Shown here: positions 42,105 through 51,173 of the stretch, one piece after another
Layout of the letters: every line of letters begins with the position of its first letter
How positions within the stretch are numbered: the stretch's first letter is position 1
NCBI GenBank assembly: GCA_046538105.1
Contig: JBKHJO010000006.1
Span: forward strand, 15,409-79,408
Length of the DNA stretch: 64,000 bases
Origin: JAWLEV01 sp046538105
GTDB taxonomy: Bacteria; Chloroflexota; Anaerolineae; UBA1429
Reading direction: 5' to 3'
Translations under genes and position numbers: made by a program
The notes under the pieces: generated by a model
Seen by the model: the letters and a program-made list of their open reading frames with translations, nothing else
What the model was told of the DNA's origin: nothing
Databases searched by the model: none

Positions 42105-42695
42105 CTACAAGTTGCGCGGCCGACCGATCAGGGAGAGGAACTCTGCTCGTGTTTCCCTTCGCGTGCGAAAGATTCCTCGATTGGCCGAGGTCACCACGAT
42201 ACTTCCCGGTTTGCGGATACCACGCATAGTCATACAAAGGTGTTCGGCTTCTATGACTACCCCCACACCGTGGGGTAGCACGTTCTCCATGATGGCGTCT
42301 GCTATCTCGCTGGTCATTCGCTCTTGAAGCTGTGGTCGCCGCGCTACGATCTCTACCGTTCGCGCCAGTTTGCTTATACCCACAACGCGGCCCGACGGGA
42401 TATAACCGATGTAGGCTTTTCCATGAAAGGGCAGCAGATGGTGCTCGCACATGGAGTAGAAGGGAATATCTTTGAGGATCACCATCTCTTCGTGATCCTC
42501 CTCAAAGCCTACGCGAAGCACCTCAGCGGGGTCACGGTCGATGCCGGCGAATATCTCCTCGTACATATCGGCGACGCGAGCAGGGGTGTGTATGAGCCCC
42601 TCACGCTGCGGATCCTCGCCGATGGCGATGAGGATCTGCTCTACAGCCTCCTGGATCTTTTTCTTATCGAAGGACGTATTGCGAGGGGCACTCAT
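42105..42695 (-). CDS. folE: GTP cyclohydrolase I
   Basis: First step of folate (pterin) synthesis from GTP. 196 residues, full length. The zinc site Cys and His are in SMCEHHLLPFHGKA, and the second Cys is in LCMTMRGIRKPG, with VTSANRGIF and FLSLIGR at the end. The ATG overlaps the preceding gene's stop by four bases. It is separated from folP by the TPR lipoprotein gene. Confidence 0.95.
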   Translation of the reverse strand: MSAPRNTSFDKKKIQEAVEQILIAIGEDPQREGLIHTPARVADMYEEIFAGIDRDPAEVLRVGFEEDHEEMVILKDIPFYSMCEHHLLPFHGKAYIGYIPSGRVVGISKLARTVEIVARRPQLQERMTSEIADAIMENVLPHGVGVVIEAEHLCMTMRGIRKPGSIVVTSANRGIFRTRRETRAEFLSLIGRPRNL

Positions 42696-43318
42696 TCGCT
42701 TCGCTCCAGAATGACGACATCTGGCTGCCTGTTGATGGTGTTTTTATCAGCATCGAGCGTGGGCAGTTCCTTGGCTTCCTGGACTCCCATCTCGTTCAGG
42801 AAACGTTTTGCATCTTTCATATCGGCATCCCCATTGTCCGTGCGATAGCACATGGGGATGGTGACCGTGGGGTCCATGAGGCTAACTAGCTCTGCCGCCT
42901 GGGTTGCATCTATGGTGTTTCTGCCTCCCACGGGAATGAGCAGGATATTGATCTCGTCGAATTGTTCCATCTCCTCGCGGCCTGGAATGTAGTTCAGTTG
43001 GCCCAGGTGGCAGATGGTGGCATCCTCTGCCTCTATCATATAGGCCGTGTTCTTTTGTTGCTGTTCGCGATCCAGTGGAAACCCAAAGACGAAAGTACCT
43101 CCCACTTCGTATTCTCCGGGGCCCTGGATCACGTACGGGGAGCCACGGAAGCCTCTTGTATAGTCGAACGCTTCCTCGTAGGAGCGGCTCAGTGTCAGAA
43201 TTGCAGCGGTGGTGCGTGGGAGGCGGAAGCCAGTTTCTGGATCGTAAGGATCTGTGACCACGGAGCAGCCTCTCTGTCTCAGGTGGAAACAGGAATCTCC
43301 GTACCAAATGATCTCCAT
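42692..43318 (-). CDS. Metallo-beta-lactamase-fold protein with a degenerate metal site
   Basis: A 208-residue protein of the UlaG-like (COG2220) MBL branch: MEIIWYGDSCFHLRQ, VVTDPYDP, GPGEYEVGG, ATICHLGQLNY and LLIPVGGRNTI. The positions that normally hold the metal-binding HxHxDH read SRSYEEAF (after ILTL). The later His of IPMHYK is Cys in IPMCYR, and the Asp of GDL is Gln. So most zinc ligands are gone while the scaffold is kept. It may be a non-catalytic binding protein. Start ATG 43318 with GAGGGAG upstream; the longer frame to 43417 overlaps the next gene. Coupled to folE. Confidence 0.82.
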   Translation of the reverse strand: MEIIWYGDSCFHLRQRGCSVVTDPYDPETGFRLPRTTAAILTLSRSYEEAFDYTRGFRGSPYVIQGPGEYEVGGTFVFGFPLDREQQQKNTAYMIEAEDATICHLGQLNYIPGREEMEQFDEINILLIPVGGRNTIDATQAAELVSLMDPTVTIPMCYRTDNGDADMKDAKRFLNEMGVQEAKELPTLDADKNTINRQPDVVILERSE

Positions 43319-43359
43319 AGATAAACTCCCTCTATCTGCGTATAGGTGTCGACAGCGAA

Positions 43360-44430
43360 CTATTCGTGAAAAAGATTTCGTTGTATCGTGGCATCGGCTC
43401 GCTGTTGAGCTAACCAATCCTCAAAGGCCCTCTGTTGCACGGTAAGCCAGAATCTATCGGGCACACGCCGTTGAGGATCCTTTTCCACCACCTGGATGAT
43501 GTGCAGTCCAGATCCCGTACGGATGATATCGCTTGTCTGTCCCGGCTCCAGCGAAAAGGCTTCCTCCTCAAATGCGGGAGGCATGACGCCCCGGGGAAGG
43601 AACCCCAAATCGCCGCCATTTTCGCGTGTCGATTCGTCCTCCGAGTATTGGCGGGTGGTGGCGACAAAGTTCGCCCCCTTCTGCAGTTCTTGCAGGATTT
43701 TCTGTGCCTGCGATTCTTCCGAGAGTAAAATATGGCGTACACGAACCTGGGGCACCTCGCGCGACAGGTTGTCCGTGACATTGTCACGGACGGCGGCGGT
43801 GATCAGATCCATGCGTATCTGTCCCCGTAGCGTCTCCATGGTGAGTCCATTCGCCGACAGCCACTGTTGGAAACGTTCCTCATCCTGTCCTGCCATGCGT
43901 GTTATCTGCTCGTCGATCTGTTCCTGAGAGACGGTTATTCCCCACTCTTTTGCCGCCTTCTTAATGAGCACCTGGTCAATCAGCCAATCGAGAACCTGCT
44001 CTTTCAGGCGCTGGAGGCTTTTTCGTCCCTCGTCGCTATTGGCCTCAAACCCCGGTCTCTTGCTAAAGTTTATCTCAGCCTGCGTGTATTGGCTCTCGAA
44101 TTCGGCTTTGGGAATGATGGTATCGTTGACCACGGCGACGGCTGAGGACGGCAGTGTCTCCTCGGGCGTTGTCATTGAGGGGGACATGGCCTCGGATTGA
44201 GTGGTTGAGGTAATTGGCAAAGGTGTCGTCGGTGTGGATGTGTCAAGGGGTATGGCCGTCGGCATGTCATCCTTTTCCAGTGTGGTTGTGGATTCTGGCG
44301 TGGCCTCGACCCCTCGTGCTGTCTCTGGGGAGGGGACTGTTGGATTGGATATACTGGGAGCGCTTTCACAACCCCCTAGCAGCAGCGTTCCCCATACAAT
44401 GATGATGAGCAGCAGCGTATACTTTGGCAT
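43360..44430 (-). CDS. PrsA/SurA-like peptidyl-prolyl isomerase lipoprotein
   Basis: A 356-residue extracytoplasmic foldase. The lipobox is LLLGGC with the lipidated Cys at residue 21, followed by a Thr/Pro/Ser-rich linker of about 60 residues. Then comes the SurA-N-like helical region (VVNDTIIPKAEFESQYTQAE onward) and a parvulin rotamase domain (RVRHILLSEES, NGGDLGFLPRG, GLHIIQVVEKD). A short helical tail ends it. The ATG at 44430 opens the leftward block from the consensus promoter at 44506-44534. Confidence 0.88.
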   Translation of the reverse strand: MPKYTLLLIIIVWGTLLLGGCESAPSISNPTVPSPETARGVEATPESTTTLEKDDMPTAIPLDTSTPTTPLPITSTTQSEAMSPSMTTPEETLPSSAVAVVNDTIIPKAEFESQYTQAEINFSKRPGFEANSDEGRKSLQRLKEQVLDWLIDQVLIKKAAKEWGITVSQEQIDEQITRMAGQDEERFQQWLSANGLTMETLRGQIRMDLITAAVRDNVTDNLSREVPQVRVRHILLSEESQAQKILQELQKGANFVATTRQYSEDESTRENGGDLGFLPRGVMPPAFEEEAFSLEPGQTSDIIRTGSGLHIIQVVEKDPQRRVPDRFWLTVQQRAFEDWLAQQRADATIQRNLFHE

Positions 44431-44505
44431 GCAAATATCCCTCGGACAGCAGCAGTGTTTCTTTGCTTTTCTGGTATGAATGATCCTAGCGTCAAGATTA
44501 GGCAG

Positions 44506-44534
44506 AGTATAATATGGGTGGTTTGTGCTGTCAA
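44506..44534 (-). promoter_or_regulatory. Consensus promoter of the foldase-folate block
   Basis: On the minus strand a perfect TTGACA (44534-44529), 17 bases, TATACT (44511-44506), 76 bases before the foldase ATG. It is the likely start of the long leftward transcript. Confidence 0.8.
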
Positions 44535-44603
44535 TGAAATGACAGCGTATTCTTGAAAGAGCAGGTGATACGGGAGTAAGACGAGAGACGGCCTTTAAGT
44601 GAT

Positions 44604-44632
44604 TTGTCGAGGTTCCCATTTTGTACTATACT
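44604..44632 (+). promoter_or_regulatory. Promoter for rplS
   Basis: TTGTCG (44604-44609), 17 bases, TATACT (44627-44632), 38 bases before the rplS ATG, so the leader is short. No L19-type autoregulatory structure is obvious. Confidence 0.65.
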
Positions 44633-44670
44633 CGCTTTTTGTGTAATTCGAGAGCGAAAGGGAAGTTATC

Positions 44671-45039
44671 ATGACGGATATTCTTGCCTCTTTAAGAGAA
44701 GAGCGTAGCCCCAACATACCGGAAATGCGCACCGGGGATACGGTGCGAGTTCATATGCGAATAGTAGAGGGGGACAGAGAGCGCATACAGGCTTTTCAGG
44801 GCGTTCTTATGCGATTGAAGGAAGGGGGCTCCAATCCCACCTTTACGGTGCGCCGTATCGCCTCGCACGGCGTGGGAGTAGAACGAACTTTTCCCCTGTA
44901 TTCTCCCCGTATCGAGCGGGTGGAGGTCTTGCGGCGCTCCAGAGTGCGTCGCGCACAGCTTTACTTTCTCCGCGAGCAGCGTGGGAAATCCGCGCGCTTG
45001 AGGGAGGACCGTTCCATGCATCAGCGCAAAGAAACCTAG
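44671..45039 (+). CDS. rplS: 50S ribosomal protein L19
   Basis: 122 residues. Family features: IPEMRTGDTVRVHMRIVEG, RIQAFQGVLMRLKEGG, TFTVRRIASHGVGVERTFPL and the basic VLRRSRVRRAQLYFLRE. Found at the 30S-50S interface. The start is followed by rnhB, a common gene order. Confidence 0.96.
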   Translation: MTDILASLREERSPNIPEMRTGDTVRVHMRIVEGDRERIQAFQGVLMRLKEGGSNPTFTVRRIASHGVGVERTFPLYSPRIERVEVLRRSRVRRAQLYFLREQRGKSARLREDRSMHQRKET

Positions 45040-45082
45040 AGTCTTTTTTGAGCGCTCTACTTTTCCCGCAGGAGGATATGGG

Positions 45083-45745
45083 GTGAACTCTCGTCCCGAT
45101 CTCTGGTGCGAGAAGCAATTGTGGTCGAGAGGTTATCGATGGATTGCGGGGATCGACGAGGCTGGTCGCGGCGCATGGGCAGGGCCTGTAGTCGCGGCCT
45201 TTGTCATTTTGCCCCAATATCTGTCGCGTGTGAGTGACATCTTTGGTGCGGTCAACGATTCCAAACTGTTGTCGACCCGGGCTCGCGAGCGGTGTTATGA
45301 TCTCATTGTGGAATGCGCCGTTTGCTACGGTGTTGGCGCGGCTTCCTCGGATGAGATTGATCGTATAGGGATCGTGCCGGCGACACGTGCAGCCATGGCT
45401 CGTGCTGTGATGCATGGTCCCATTCGGCCCGACTATCTTCTTATCGATGCTCTGCCCTTGCCTGGCTTTGACTGTGCCCAATGTGCTATAATCAAAGGGG
45501 ATCGTTATAGTCTCTCCGTTGCCGCGGCCTCTATCGTGGCCAAGGTGACCCGCGACCGGCGGATGGTCGCACTTGATGAACGTCTGTTCGGCTACGGCTG
45601 GGATAGGAACAAAGGATATGGCACAAAGGAGCACCGTCAGGCTCTACATGCACTTGGCCCAACCTCTTATCATCGTCATAGTTTTGCCCCGATTCGTGTT
45701 TTGGAAGGGATGATGACGGATGGATCCGAACAAGCCCATCGATGA
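45083..45745 (+). CDS. rnhB: Ribonuclease HII
   Basis: Removes RNA (and single ribonucleotides) from DNA hybrids. The 220-residue protein carries the active-site motif GIDEAGRGAWAG (D25, E26), NDSKLLSTRARE, PDYLLIDALPLPG and the KVTRDR helix; the C-terminus GTKEHRQALHALGPTSYHR is typical. GTG start with GAGGATAT upstream. Its end overlaps the next gene by 26 bases. Confidence 0.95.
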   Translation: MNSRPDLWCEKQLWSRGYRWIAGIDEAGRGAWAGPVVAAFVILPQYLSRVSDIFGAVNDSKLLSTRARERCYDLIVECAVCYGVGAASSDEIDRIGIVPATRAAMARAVMHGPIRPDYLLIDALPLPGFDCAQCAIIKGDRYSLSVAAASIVAKVTRDRRMVALDERLFGYGWDRNKGYGTKEHRQALHALGPTSYHRHSFAPIRVLEGMMTDGSEQAHR

Positions 45746-46553
45746 GGTGCCCATCGCCTTTTGCGACGTGGAGACCACGGGTTTGCACCCTGGTCGCGGA
45801 GACAGAGTCTGTGAAATAGCGGTTCTGCGGTGTCGGGGGAAGCGAGTTGTCGATTCTTTTCAGCATCTCGTCAATCCACAGAGGCCCATGAGTAAAGGGG
45901 CTTATGCGGTGCACGGAATTGGCGATGACCAGTTGCGCTATGCCCCTTCATTTGGGGAAATTGCCGACGATGTGCTAGCCCTGCTGGATGGCGCTGTCTT
46001 TGTCGGCCATAACGCTCCTTTTGATCTTGGATTTCTCTCCAAGGAGATGGGACTTTTGAATGTCGCCTTTGCCCCACAGGTGGTTTTAGACACGCTGCGT
46101 CTGGCAAGGCGTCATTATACAGTCTCGAGCTACTCTTTGGATCGGCTGGCACTTTTTTTAGATATTCACGTTGCGGGACGTGCCCATCGTGCCATGGTTG
46201 ACGTGATATTGACGCGGAAAGTCTTTCGGCGGCTTGTGAGTGACTTTTATTCGGTCGGGCTGCGCTGCTTGCAGGATTATGTGGATGCTCAGGGAGGGAA
46301 CCTGGCCCCTGGGCATCGCTCGTCGGCAAAGGCAGCTCCTGTGATTTGGAGGGCCCTCCACGAAGGTTATTTCCTTCGTATGCGTTATCGCTCCACAAGT
46401 GGGACCGAGACTGTACGTACGGTGCGACCCCTTGCCTTAATCGAGCAGGGAAGCCGTACATACTTGAGGGGACATTGTTTTCTGCGCGATGCGGAACGGA
46501 CTTTTCGGTTAGATCGTATCCTGGAGGCGAATCTGGTCGATGAGCGCGAATGA
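45720..46553 (+). CDS. DEDDh exonuclease fused to a WYL domain
   Basis: A 277-residue two-domain protein. Residues 10-170 are a DnaQ/PolC-type 3'-5' exonuclease: FCDVETTGL (D16, E18), VGHNAPFDLGFL and the HRAMVD motif with His and Asp, so the DEDDh residues are all present. Residues 195-277 form a WYL-like domain (ALHEGYFLRMRYRS, RTVRPLALIEQG, YLRGHC, TFRLDRI). WYL domains bind nucleic acid or ligands and often control DNA-damage or defence genes. The overlap with rnhB suggests RNA/DNA processing. No HTH is present, so it is not a WYL transcription factor. Confidence 0.85.
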   Translation: MDPNKPIDEVPIAFCDVETTGLHPGRGDRVCEIAVLRCRGKRVVDSFQHLVNPQRPMSKGAYAVHGIGDDQLRYAPSFGEIADDVLALLDGAVFVGHNAPFDLGFLSKEMGLLNVAFAPQVVLDTLRLARRHYTVSSYSLDRLALFLDIHVAGRAHRAMVDVILTRKVFRRLVSDFYSVGLRCLQDYVDAQGGNLAPGHRSSAKAAPVIWRALHEGYFLRMRYRSTSGTETVRTVRPLALIEQGSRTYLRGHCFLRDAERTFRLDRILEANLVDERE

Positions 46554-46669
46554 AGCGTGTTTTGTCCCTGGTCGTCGTCTGAGTAAAGGATAGATGACTC
46601 CTGAGGCTTGGAGTCGCTGTCTTGTGGGCAAGCGCTGCAGGACGCTATGGGAAGGGGAGTGAGCAGGAT

Positions 46670-47602
46670 ATGACAAGCACTCAGTGGCAAAGTGACATGG
46701 AACAGTTGAGACGTGATAATCGCTCCGGGGCCGAGGAGATCGCCCGGCGCGCCCTGAATCTGCTCATGGAGGCTATCACGGAGGTCGTTCCTGAGGGCAG
46801 GGAGGATTATGAGGCCTGGTTGGTGCAGATAGCGCGAGATGTGATAGCGGCACAGCCCTCGATGGGTGTGTTGTTCCGCCTCGTCAACGACATGTTGTGG
46901 GCGCAGGAAGAAGAGACAGAGAACGAGGCGATTCGGCAGAGCGCTTTGCGTTTTCTCCAACAATATCATGAATGTGAGGCAAGAGCGATGCAAGGGGTTC
47001 TCGAGCATGCCACCCCTCACTTGGAGAACTATTCGGCGGTCATGACCTACTCTCGCAGCTCGACCGTGCTCCGAGTCCTCACGGACATGCGAGAGGGCGG
47101 TTGGCGGGCGCGCGTGTTTTGTAGCGAAGGGCGGCCCATGCTGGAGGGACAGACCCTGGCCAACGAGTTGGCGGATGCGGGGTTGCGGGTGATACTTGGT
47201 GTGGACATGGCTCTATTTGAATGGTTGGAAGAGATCGAGGCCCTCGTTCTGGGTGGCGATACGTTGGCCGCTGGTGGGTTGGTCAATAAGGTGGGGACCG
47301 CCGAGCTTGTGCGGGCAGCCCGTCGACGCGACATTCCTCGTATCGTTTTATGTACCACACGCAAATTACTTCCTTCCGACTATTTGACGTCGCTGCGCTT
47401 CCGTGAAGGTCCCCCCGAGGAAATCATGCCGACCTCTGACGAATCGATTTCCATACGGAATCAGTATTTTGACCTTACCCCTCTTGGACAGATTTCCATG
47501 GTCATCACCGAGGAGGGCCCCATGGAGAGATCGGAGTTGACTGAGGCCTTTGAGAGAATATCCACCTATCCTGGCTTACGAGGAAGGCCAGAGGTACGAT
47601 GA
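46670..47602 (+). CDS. eIF2B alpha/beta/delta-family protein
   Basis: A 310-residue protein of the eIF2B/MtnA/ribose-1,5-bisphosphate-isomerase fold: an N-terminal helical half and a Rossmann half with EALVLGGDTLAAGGLVNKVG and a preceding VLRVLTDMREG. The Asp of GGDTLAAGG is kept, but the catalytic Cys of the isomerases (THC) is missing, the aligned place reading MTYSRSST. It may be a regulator or binding protein rather than an isomerase. Bacterial copies are uncommon outside Chloroflexota and archaea-like lineages. The ATG at 46670 was taken over an upstream ATG at 46622 as it follows GGGGAGTGAGCAGG. Confidence 0.8.
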   Translation: MTSTQWQSDMEQLRRDNRSGAEEIARRALNLLMEAITEVVPEGREDYEAWLVQIARDVIAAQPSMGVLFRLVNDMLWAQEEETENEAIRQSALRFLQQYHECEARAMQGVLEHATPHLENYSAVMTYSRSSTVLRVLTDMREGGWRARVFCSEGRPMLEGQTLANELADAGLRVILGVDMALFEWLEEIEALVLGGDTLAAGGLVNKVGTAELVRAARRRDIPRIVLCTTRKLLPSDYLTSLRFREGPPEEIMPTSDESISIRNQYFDLTPLGQISMVITEEGPMERSELTEAFERISTYPGLRGRPEVR

Positions 47603-48420
47603 GGATCGAGGCAGAGATCGTTGCTGTGGGCAAGGAGATATTATTGGGAGATGTCCTGGATACCAACAGCCACTGGTTGTGTGGTCAATTGACAGAGATG
47701 AGCATTGCTGTGCGGCGCGTGTGTCAGGTGGAAGATGATCGGGATATCATTGCGGGAGCCGTCCGCGCTGCATTTCGTAGGGGCGTCGACGTTATTGTCA
47801 CGACGGGAGGGCTTGGTCCTACCGGGGATGATATGACCCTTGAGGCCCTAGCCCAGGCTTTGGAGAGGGACCTTGTCGACGATCCGCTGGCCCTTGAGTG
47901 GGTGAGAAAAAAGTACGAGGAACTGACGGCCAAGGAGTATGTGGACTCGTCCGCTATGACGTCCACGCGAAAAAAGATGGCTCGCCTACCAGTGGGGGGA
48001 GAGCCTCTGCGGAACGAGGTGGGGGCAGCGCCTGGTGTGCTCATCGAATATAGCGACTGTATCATTGTCAGTTTACCGGGGGTTCCTGAGGAACTGAAGG
48101 ATATTTTCACGCGAGAGGTACGCCCCGTGCTATCAGCATTAACGAGAGGGGGGACATATCTGGAGTGGCAGGTTACCATAGATTGCGGGGATGAGTCCGT
48201 CCTGGCGCCTTTGCTGGTGACTGTGAACGAGAAATGGCCGGAGGTCTATGTCAAGTCGAGAGCCCGTCGCTTTGGGCCGGATATCAAATTCCTGGTGACC
48301 CTGTCCGCCGTTGGGGATGATGAGTCGGAGGTTGAGTCCCTGCTGACATCGGCCTGGCGGAATTTGCGGCAAGCATTGACCAGAGAGGAAATCAAGGTTC
48401 TGGATGTCATAAGGGATTAG
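47599..48420 (+). CDS. CinA-type molybdopterin-binding-like domain protein
   Basis: 273 residues covering the CinA N-terminal (COG1058) domain: AEIVAVGKEILLGDVLDTN, TTGGLGPTGDDMTLEA, and LPGVPEELKDIF. In CinA this part hydrolyses ADP-ribose or NMN-type pyrophosphates. The C-terminal nicotinamide deamidase domain is absent, so it is the short form. It overlaps the eIF2B-like gene by four bases (ATGA). Confidence 0.85.
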   Translation: MRIEAEIVAVGKEILLGDVLDTNSHWLCGQLTEMSIAVRRVCQVEDDRDIIAGAVRAAFRRGVDVIVTTGGLGPTGDDMTLEALAQALERDLVDDPLALEWVRKKYEELTAKEYVDSSAMTSTRKKMARLPVGGEPLRNEVGAAPGVLIEYSDCIIVSLPGVPEELKDIFTREVRPVLSALTRGGTYLEWQVTIDCGDESVLAPLLVTVNEKWPEVYVKSRARRFGPDIKFLVTLSAVGDDESEVESLLTSAWRNLRQALTREEIKVLDVIRD

Positions 48421-48482
48421 AGAGCGTTCTCCTTTTGGTTTGTGGCCAAGGGATGGTCAGACTTGTTAGAGATGGAGGATGG

Positions 48483-51143
48483 ATGGAGGTTGGAACGGTT
48501 CAGCGCGTAGATATCAAAGAGACGATGCAGTCGGCGTATATCAGTTATGCCATGAGCGTGATCAGTTCTCGTGCTCTGCCCGATGTACGCGATGGCTTGA
48601 AGCCCGTTCAGCGGCGGATTCTTTATGCCATGTACGACATGGGGCTTCGCCACAATCGTCCTACGCGCAAAAGCGCGCGCATTGTCGGTGAGGTATTGGG
48701 CAAATATCACCCTCATGGAGACTCGGCCGTCTATGATGCCATGGTGCGCATGGCCCAGGAATTTTCCATGCGCTACGTCCTGGTGGAGGGGCAGGGCAAC
48801 TTTGGCTCCGTCGATGGAGACGAGGCCGCGGCCATGCGCTACACCGAGGCCCATCTGGCGGCTGTCGGCGAAGAATTGTTGGTGGATCTTGAGAAAGACA
48901 CTGTAGATTTCATCGATAACTTTGATGGTTCGCTGCAGGAGCCCTCTGTCCTGCCCGCCAAGCTCCCCAACCTGTTGATCAACGGCGTGGCCGGCATCGC
49001 GGTGGGGATGGCGACCAAGATCCCCCCACACAATCTAGGCGAGATTGTGGACGCCATCGTCTATCTGATCGACCATTACGATGCGATCGATGATGTCAGC
49101 GTCGACGATCTGATGGAAAGGGTCGAGGGGCCGGATTTCCCCACAGGAGGAATCATTCTGAGCCGGGAGGGGATACGCAAGGCCTATGCCACCGGCAAGG
49201 GACGCGTGGTCGTGAGGGCCAAGATTCATGTGGAGGAACTGTCCGGCGGACGCAGTGCTCTGGTGGTTACAGAGATTCCCTACCAGGTTAACAAGGCGAA
49301 TCTGGTAGAGCGCATTGCCGATCTGGTGCGCGACGAGCGGATCAGGGGTATCGGCGACCTGCGCGATGAGTCGGATCGCACAGGGATGCGTATTATGATC
49401 GTGCTCAAACGTGGTGTGGAGACGCCTCGCGTTCTCGACGAGTTATACAAGCATACACAACTGCGGGATACCTTTGGGGTAAACATGCTGGCTCTGGTGG
49501 AGGGCGAGCCTCGTACCCTCTCATTGAAGAGAACCTTGATCCACTATATCGAGCACAGACGAGAGGTGCTTGCGCGGCGCACGCGGTATGAGCTGGTCAG
49601 GGCAGAGGAGCGAGCGCATATACTAGAAGGATTGCAGGTTGCTTTGGACAATCTGGACGAGGTGATCGATACTATTCGGCGCTCGCGCCGGGTCGATACG
49701 GCACGCAACAATCTCTGCAGGAATTTTGGTTTGACCGAGATTCAGGCTCAGGCCATCCTGGATATGCAGTTGCGGCGCCTGGCCTCCATGGAGCGACGAA
49801 GGATCAAGGAGGAGTATGAGGATTTATGTAAACAGATCGACTATCTTCGGGGACTGCTCGAGGGCGAGGAGGGGATACTTGGTCTTATACGTCGTGATGC
49901 CCTGGAATTGAAAAAGACATATAGTGATACCCGTCGCACCTATATCAGCGATGACGGCGAATCCGTGGATCTACAGCCAGATCAAATTCTTCCTGACGAC
50001 AAAGCGCTGATTCTGCTTACGCGCGATGGTATGATACGCCGTATGCCCGAGAACATGGCCTATTCCAAGCGGCGGAACGTGCCCGGCATGACGGCGAGGG
50101 AGAGCGACGCTTTGCATTCTTTTTGTGTAGTTGATTTGCAGGCATCCATGATCTTCTTTACTAACAGGGGGCAGGCGTTCAGTCTGCCCGCCCATAGAAT
50201 TCCCGATACGATGCAGGAGGAGCAGGGATTACCCCTCTCGCATTTCGTTCCCCTGGAGGACGACGAGCACGTCGTGGACATGATACCCATAGATGATTTT
50301 TCCCGAGACGCTTGCGTTGGCATGGCTACGTGGCAGGGGCAGATAAAGCGTTTAGCCTTTGAGGAACTGGAGACGGTGGGACGACGTACCGCCGAGGTTA
50401 TCGGATTGGTGGAGGGCGATGAACTGGGTTGGGTGACCGTCTGTGACGATGAGGACGAATTTGTGATGGTGACGCGAGAGGGGAAGGCTATTCGATTCAA
50501 GGCCGAGCAAGTTCGTCCCCAGGGGCGCTCTGCCCAGGGCGTCAAGGGTGTCACACTCAAGGGAGACGAGAACAAGGTGGTGGGTATGGGTGTGGTGCGA
50601 GAGGGAGGGCAACTGTTGGTAGTGACGACTCGGGGCTATGCCAAGCGGACTCCCATCGAGGAGTACAGCGTGCAGGGCAGAGGGGGCCAGGGCATGCTGA
50701 CTGTGGATTGGAACAAGAACGCGGAGACGGGCCCTGTAGCCGCGGCCAAAATCGTGTATCCCGAGGAGCAGGTCGTTTTGGTGACAAAAGGCTACGAGAT
50801 GGAACGGCTCACCGTCAAGGAGATTCCCGAACTTGATCGGGCTTCCTGGGGATGGCTCGTCACCAAGGAGAACGCTCTTGTAGAGACGGAAAAGGGTTCC
50901 GTCGTCCGCATCGTGCGTCTCAGGAGAGGTGATGTGGAGACGGAGGGGGGAGATGAAGAAGGTACAGGACCCACGGAGGAAGATAAGACGGACGAGGAGC
51001 CCGAGGAACAGGCTCAAGGTGAAGGGGAACCAAAGAATGAGAGCGAAGAGAACTCGGACGCTGTGGCAAAGGCTCGGGGGCGGAGAACACGCCGAGGGGC
51101 GGTGACGCAGACGCCGCAGCGGAGGCGTTCAGGACAGGAATAG
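48483..51143 (+). CDS. gyrA: DNA gyrase subunit A
   Basis: 886 residues. Cuts and reseals DNA for negative supercoiling. The active-site Tyr is Y120 in AAAMRYTE; the quinolone-determining region HPHGDSAVYDAMVRMAQ is standard (Ser81, Asp85). The C-terminal six-blade domain has SxxGxG-type blades; the GyrA-box position reads QGRGGQG instead of QRRGGKG, so it could also be a ParC-like paralog. It ends with an unusually long acidic Glu/Asp tail (about residues 810-860) and a short Arg-rich end. Start ATG 48483 with GGAGG in front. No gyrB is in the window. Confidence 0.92.
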   Translation: MEVGTVQRVDIKETMQSAYISYAMSVISSRALPDVRDGLKPVQRRILYAMYDMGLRHNRPTRKSARIVGEVLGKYHPHGDSAVYDAMVRMAQEFSMRYVLVEGQGNFGSVDGDEAAAMRYTEAHLAAVGEELLVDLEKDTVDFIDNFDGSLQEPSVLPAKLPNLLINGVAGIAVGMATKIPPHNLGEIVDAIVYLIDHYDAIDDVSVDDLMERVEGPDFPTGGIILSREGIRKAYATGKGRVVVRAKIHVEELSGGRSALVVTEIPYQVNKANLVERIADLVRDERIRGIGDLRDESDRTGMRIMIVLKRGVETPRVLDELYKHTQLRDTFGVNMLALVEGEPRTLSLKRTLIHYIEHRREVLARRTRYELVRAEERAHILEGLQVALDNLDEVIDTIRRSRRVDTARNNLCRNFGLTEIQAQAILDMQLRRLASMERRRIKEEYEDLCKQIDYLRGLLEGEEGILGLIRRDALELKKTYSDTRRTYISDDGESVDLQPDQILPDDKALILLTRDGMIRRMPENMAYSKRRNVPGMTARESDALHSFCVVDLQASMIFFTNRGQAFSLPAHRIPDTMQEEQGLPLSHFVPLEDDEHVVDMIPIDDFSRDACVGMATWQGQIKRLAFEELETVGRRTAEVIGLVEGDELGWVTVCDDEDEFVMVTREGKAIRFKAEQVRPQGRSAQGVKGVTLKGDENKVVGMGVVREGGQLLVVTTRGYAKRTPIEEYSVQGRGGQGMLTVDWNKNAETGPVAAAKIVYPEEQVVLVTKGYEMERLTVKEIPELDRASWGWLVTKENALVETEKGSVVRIVRLRRGDVETEGGDEEGTGPTEEDKTDEEPEEQAQGEGEPKNESEENSDAVAKARGRRTRRGAVTQTPQRRRSGQE

Positions 51144-51173
51144 ATGCGTGAATTGACGAGGTAGCCCTTTTAT

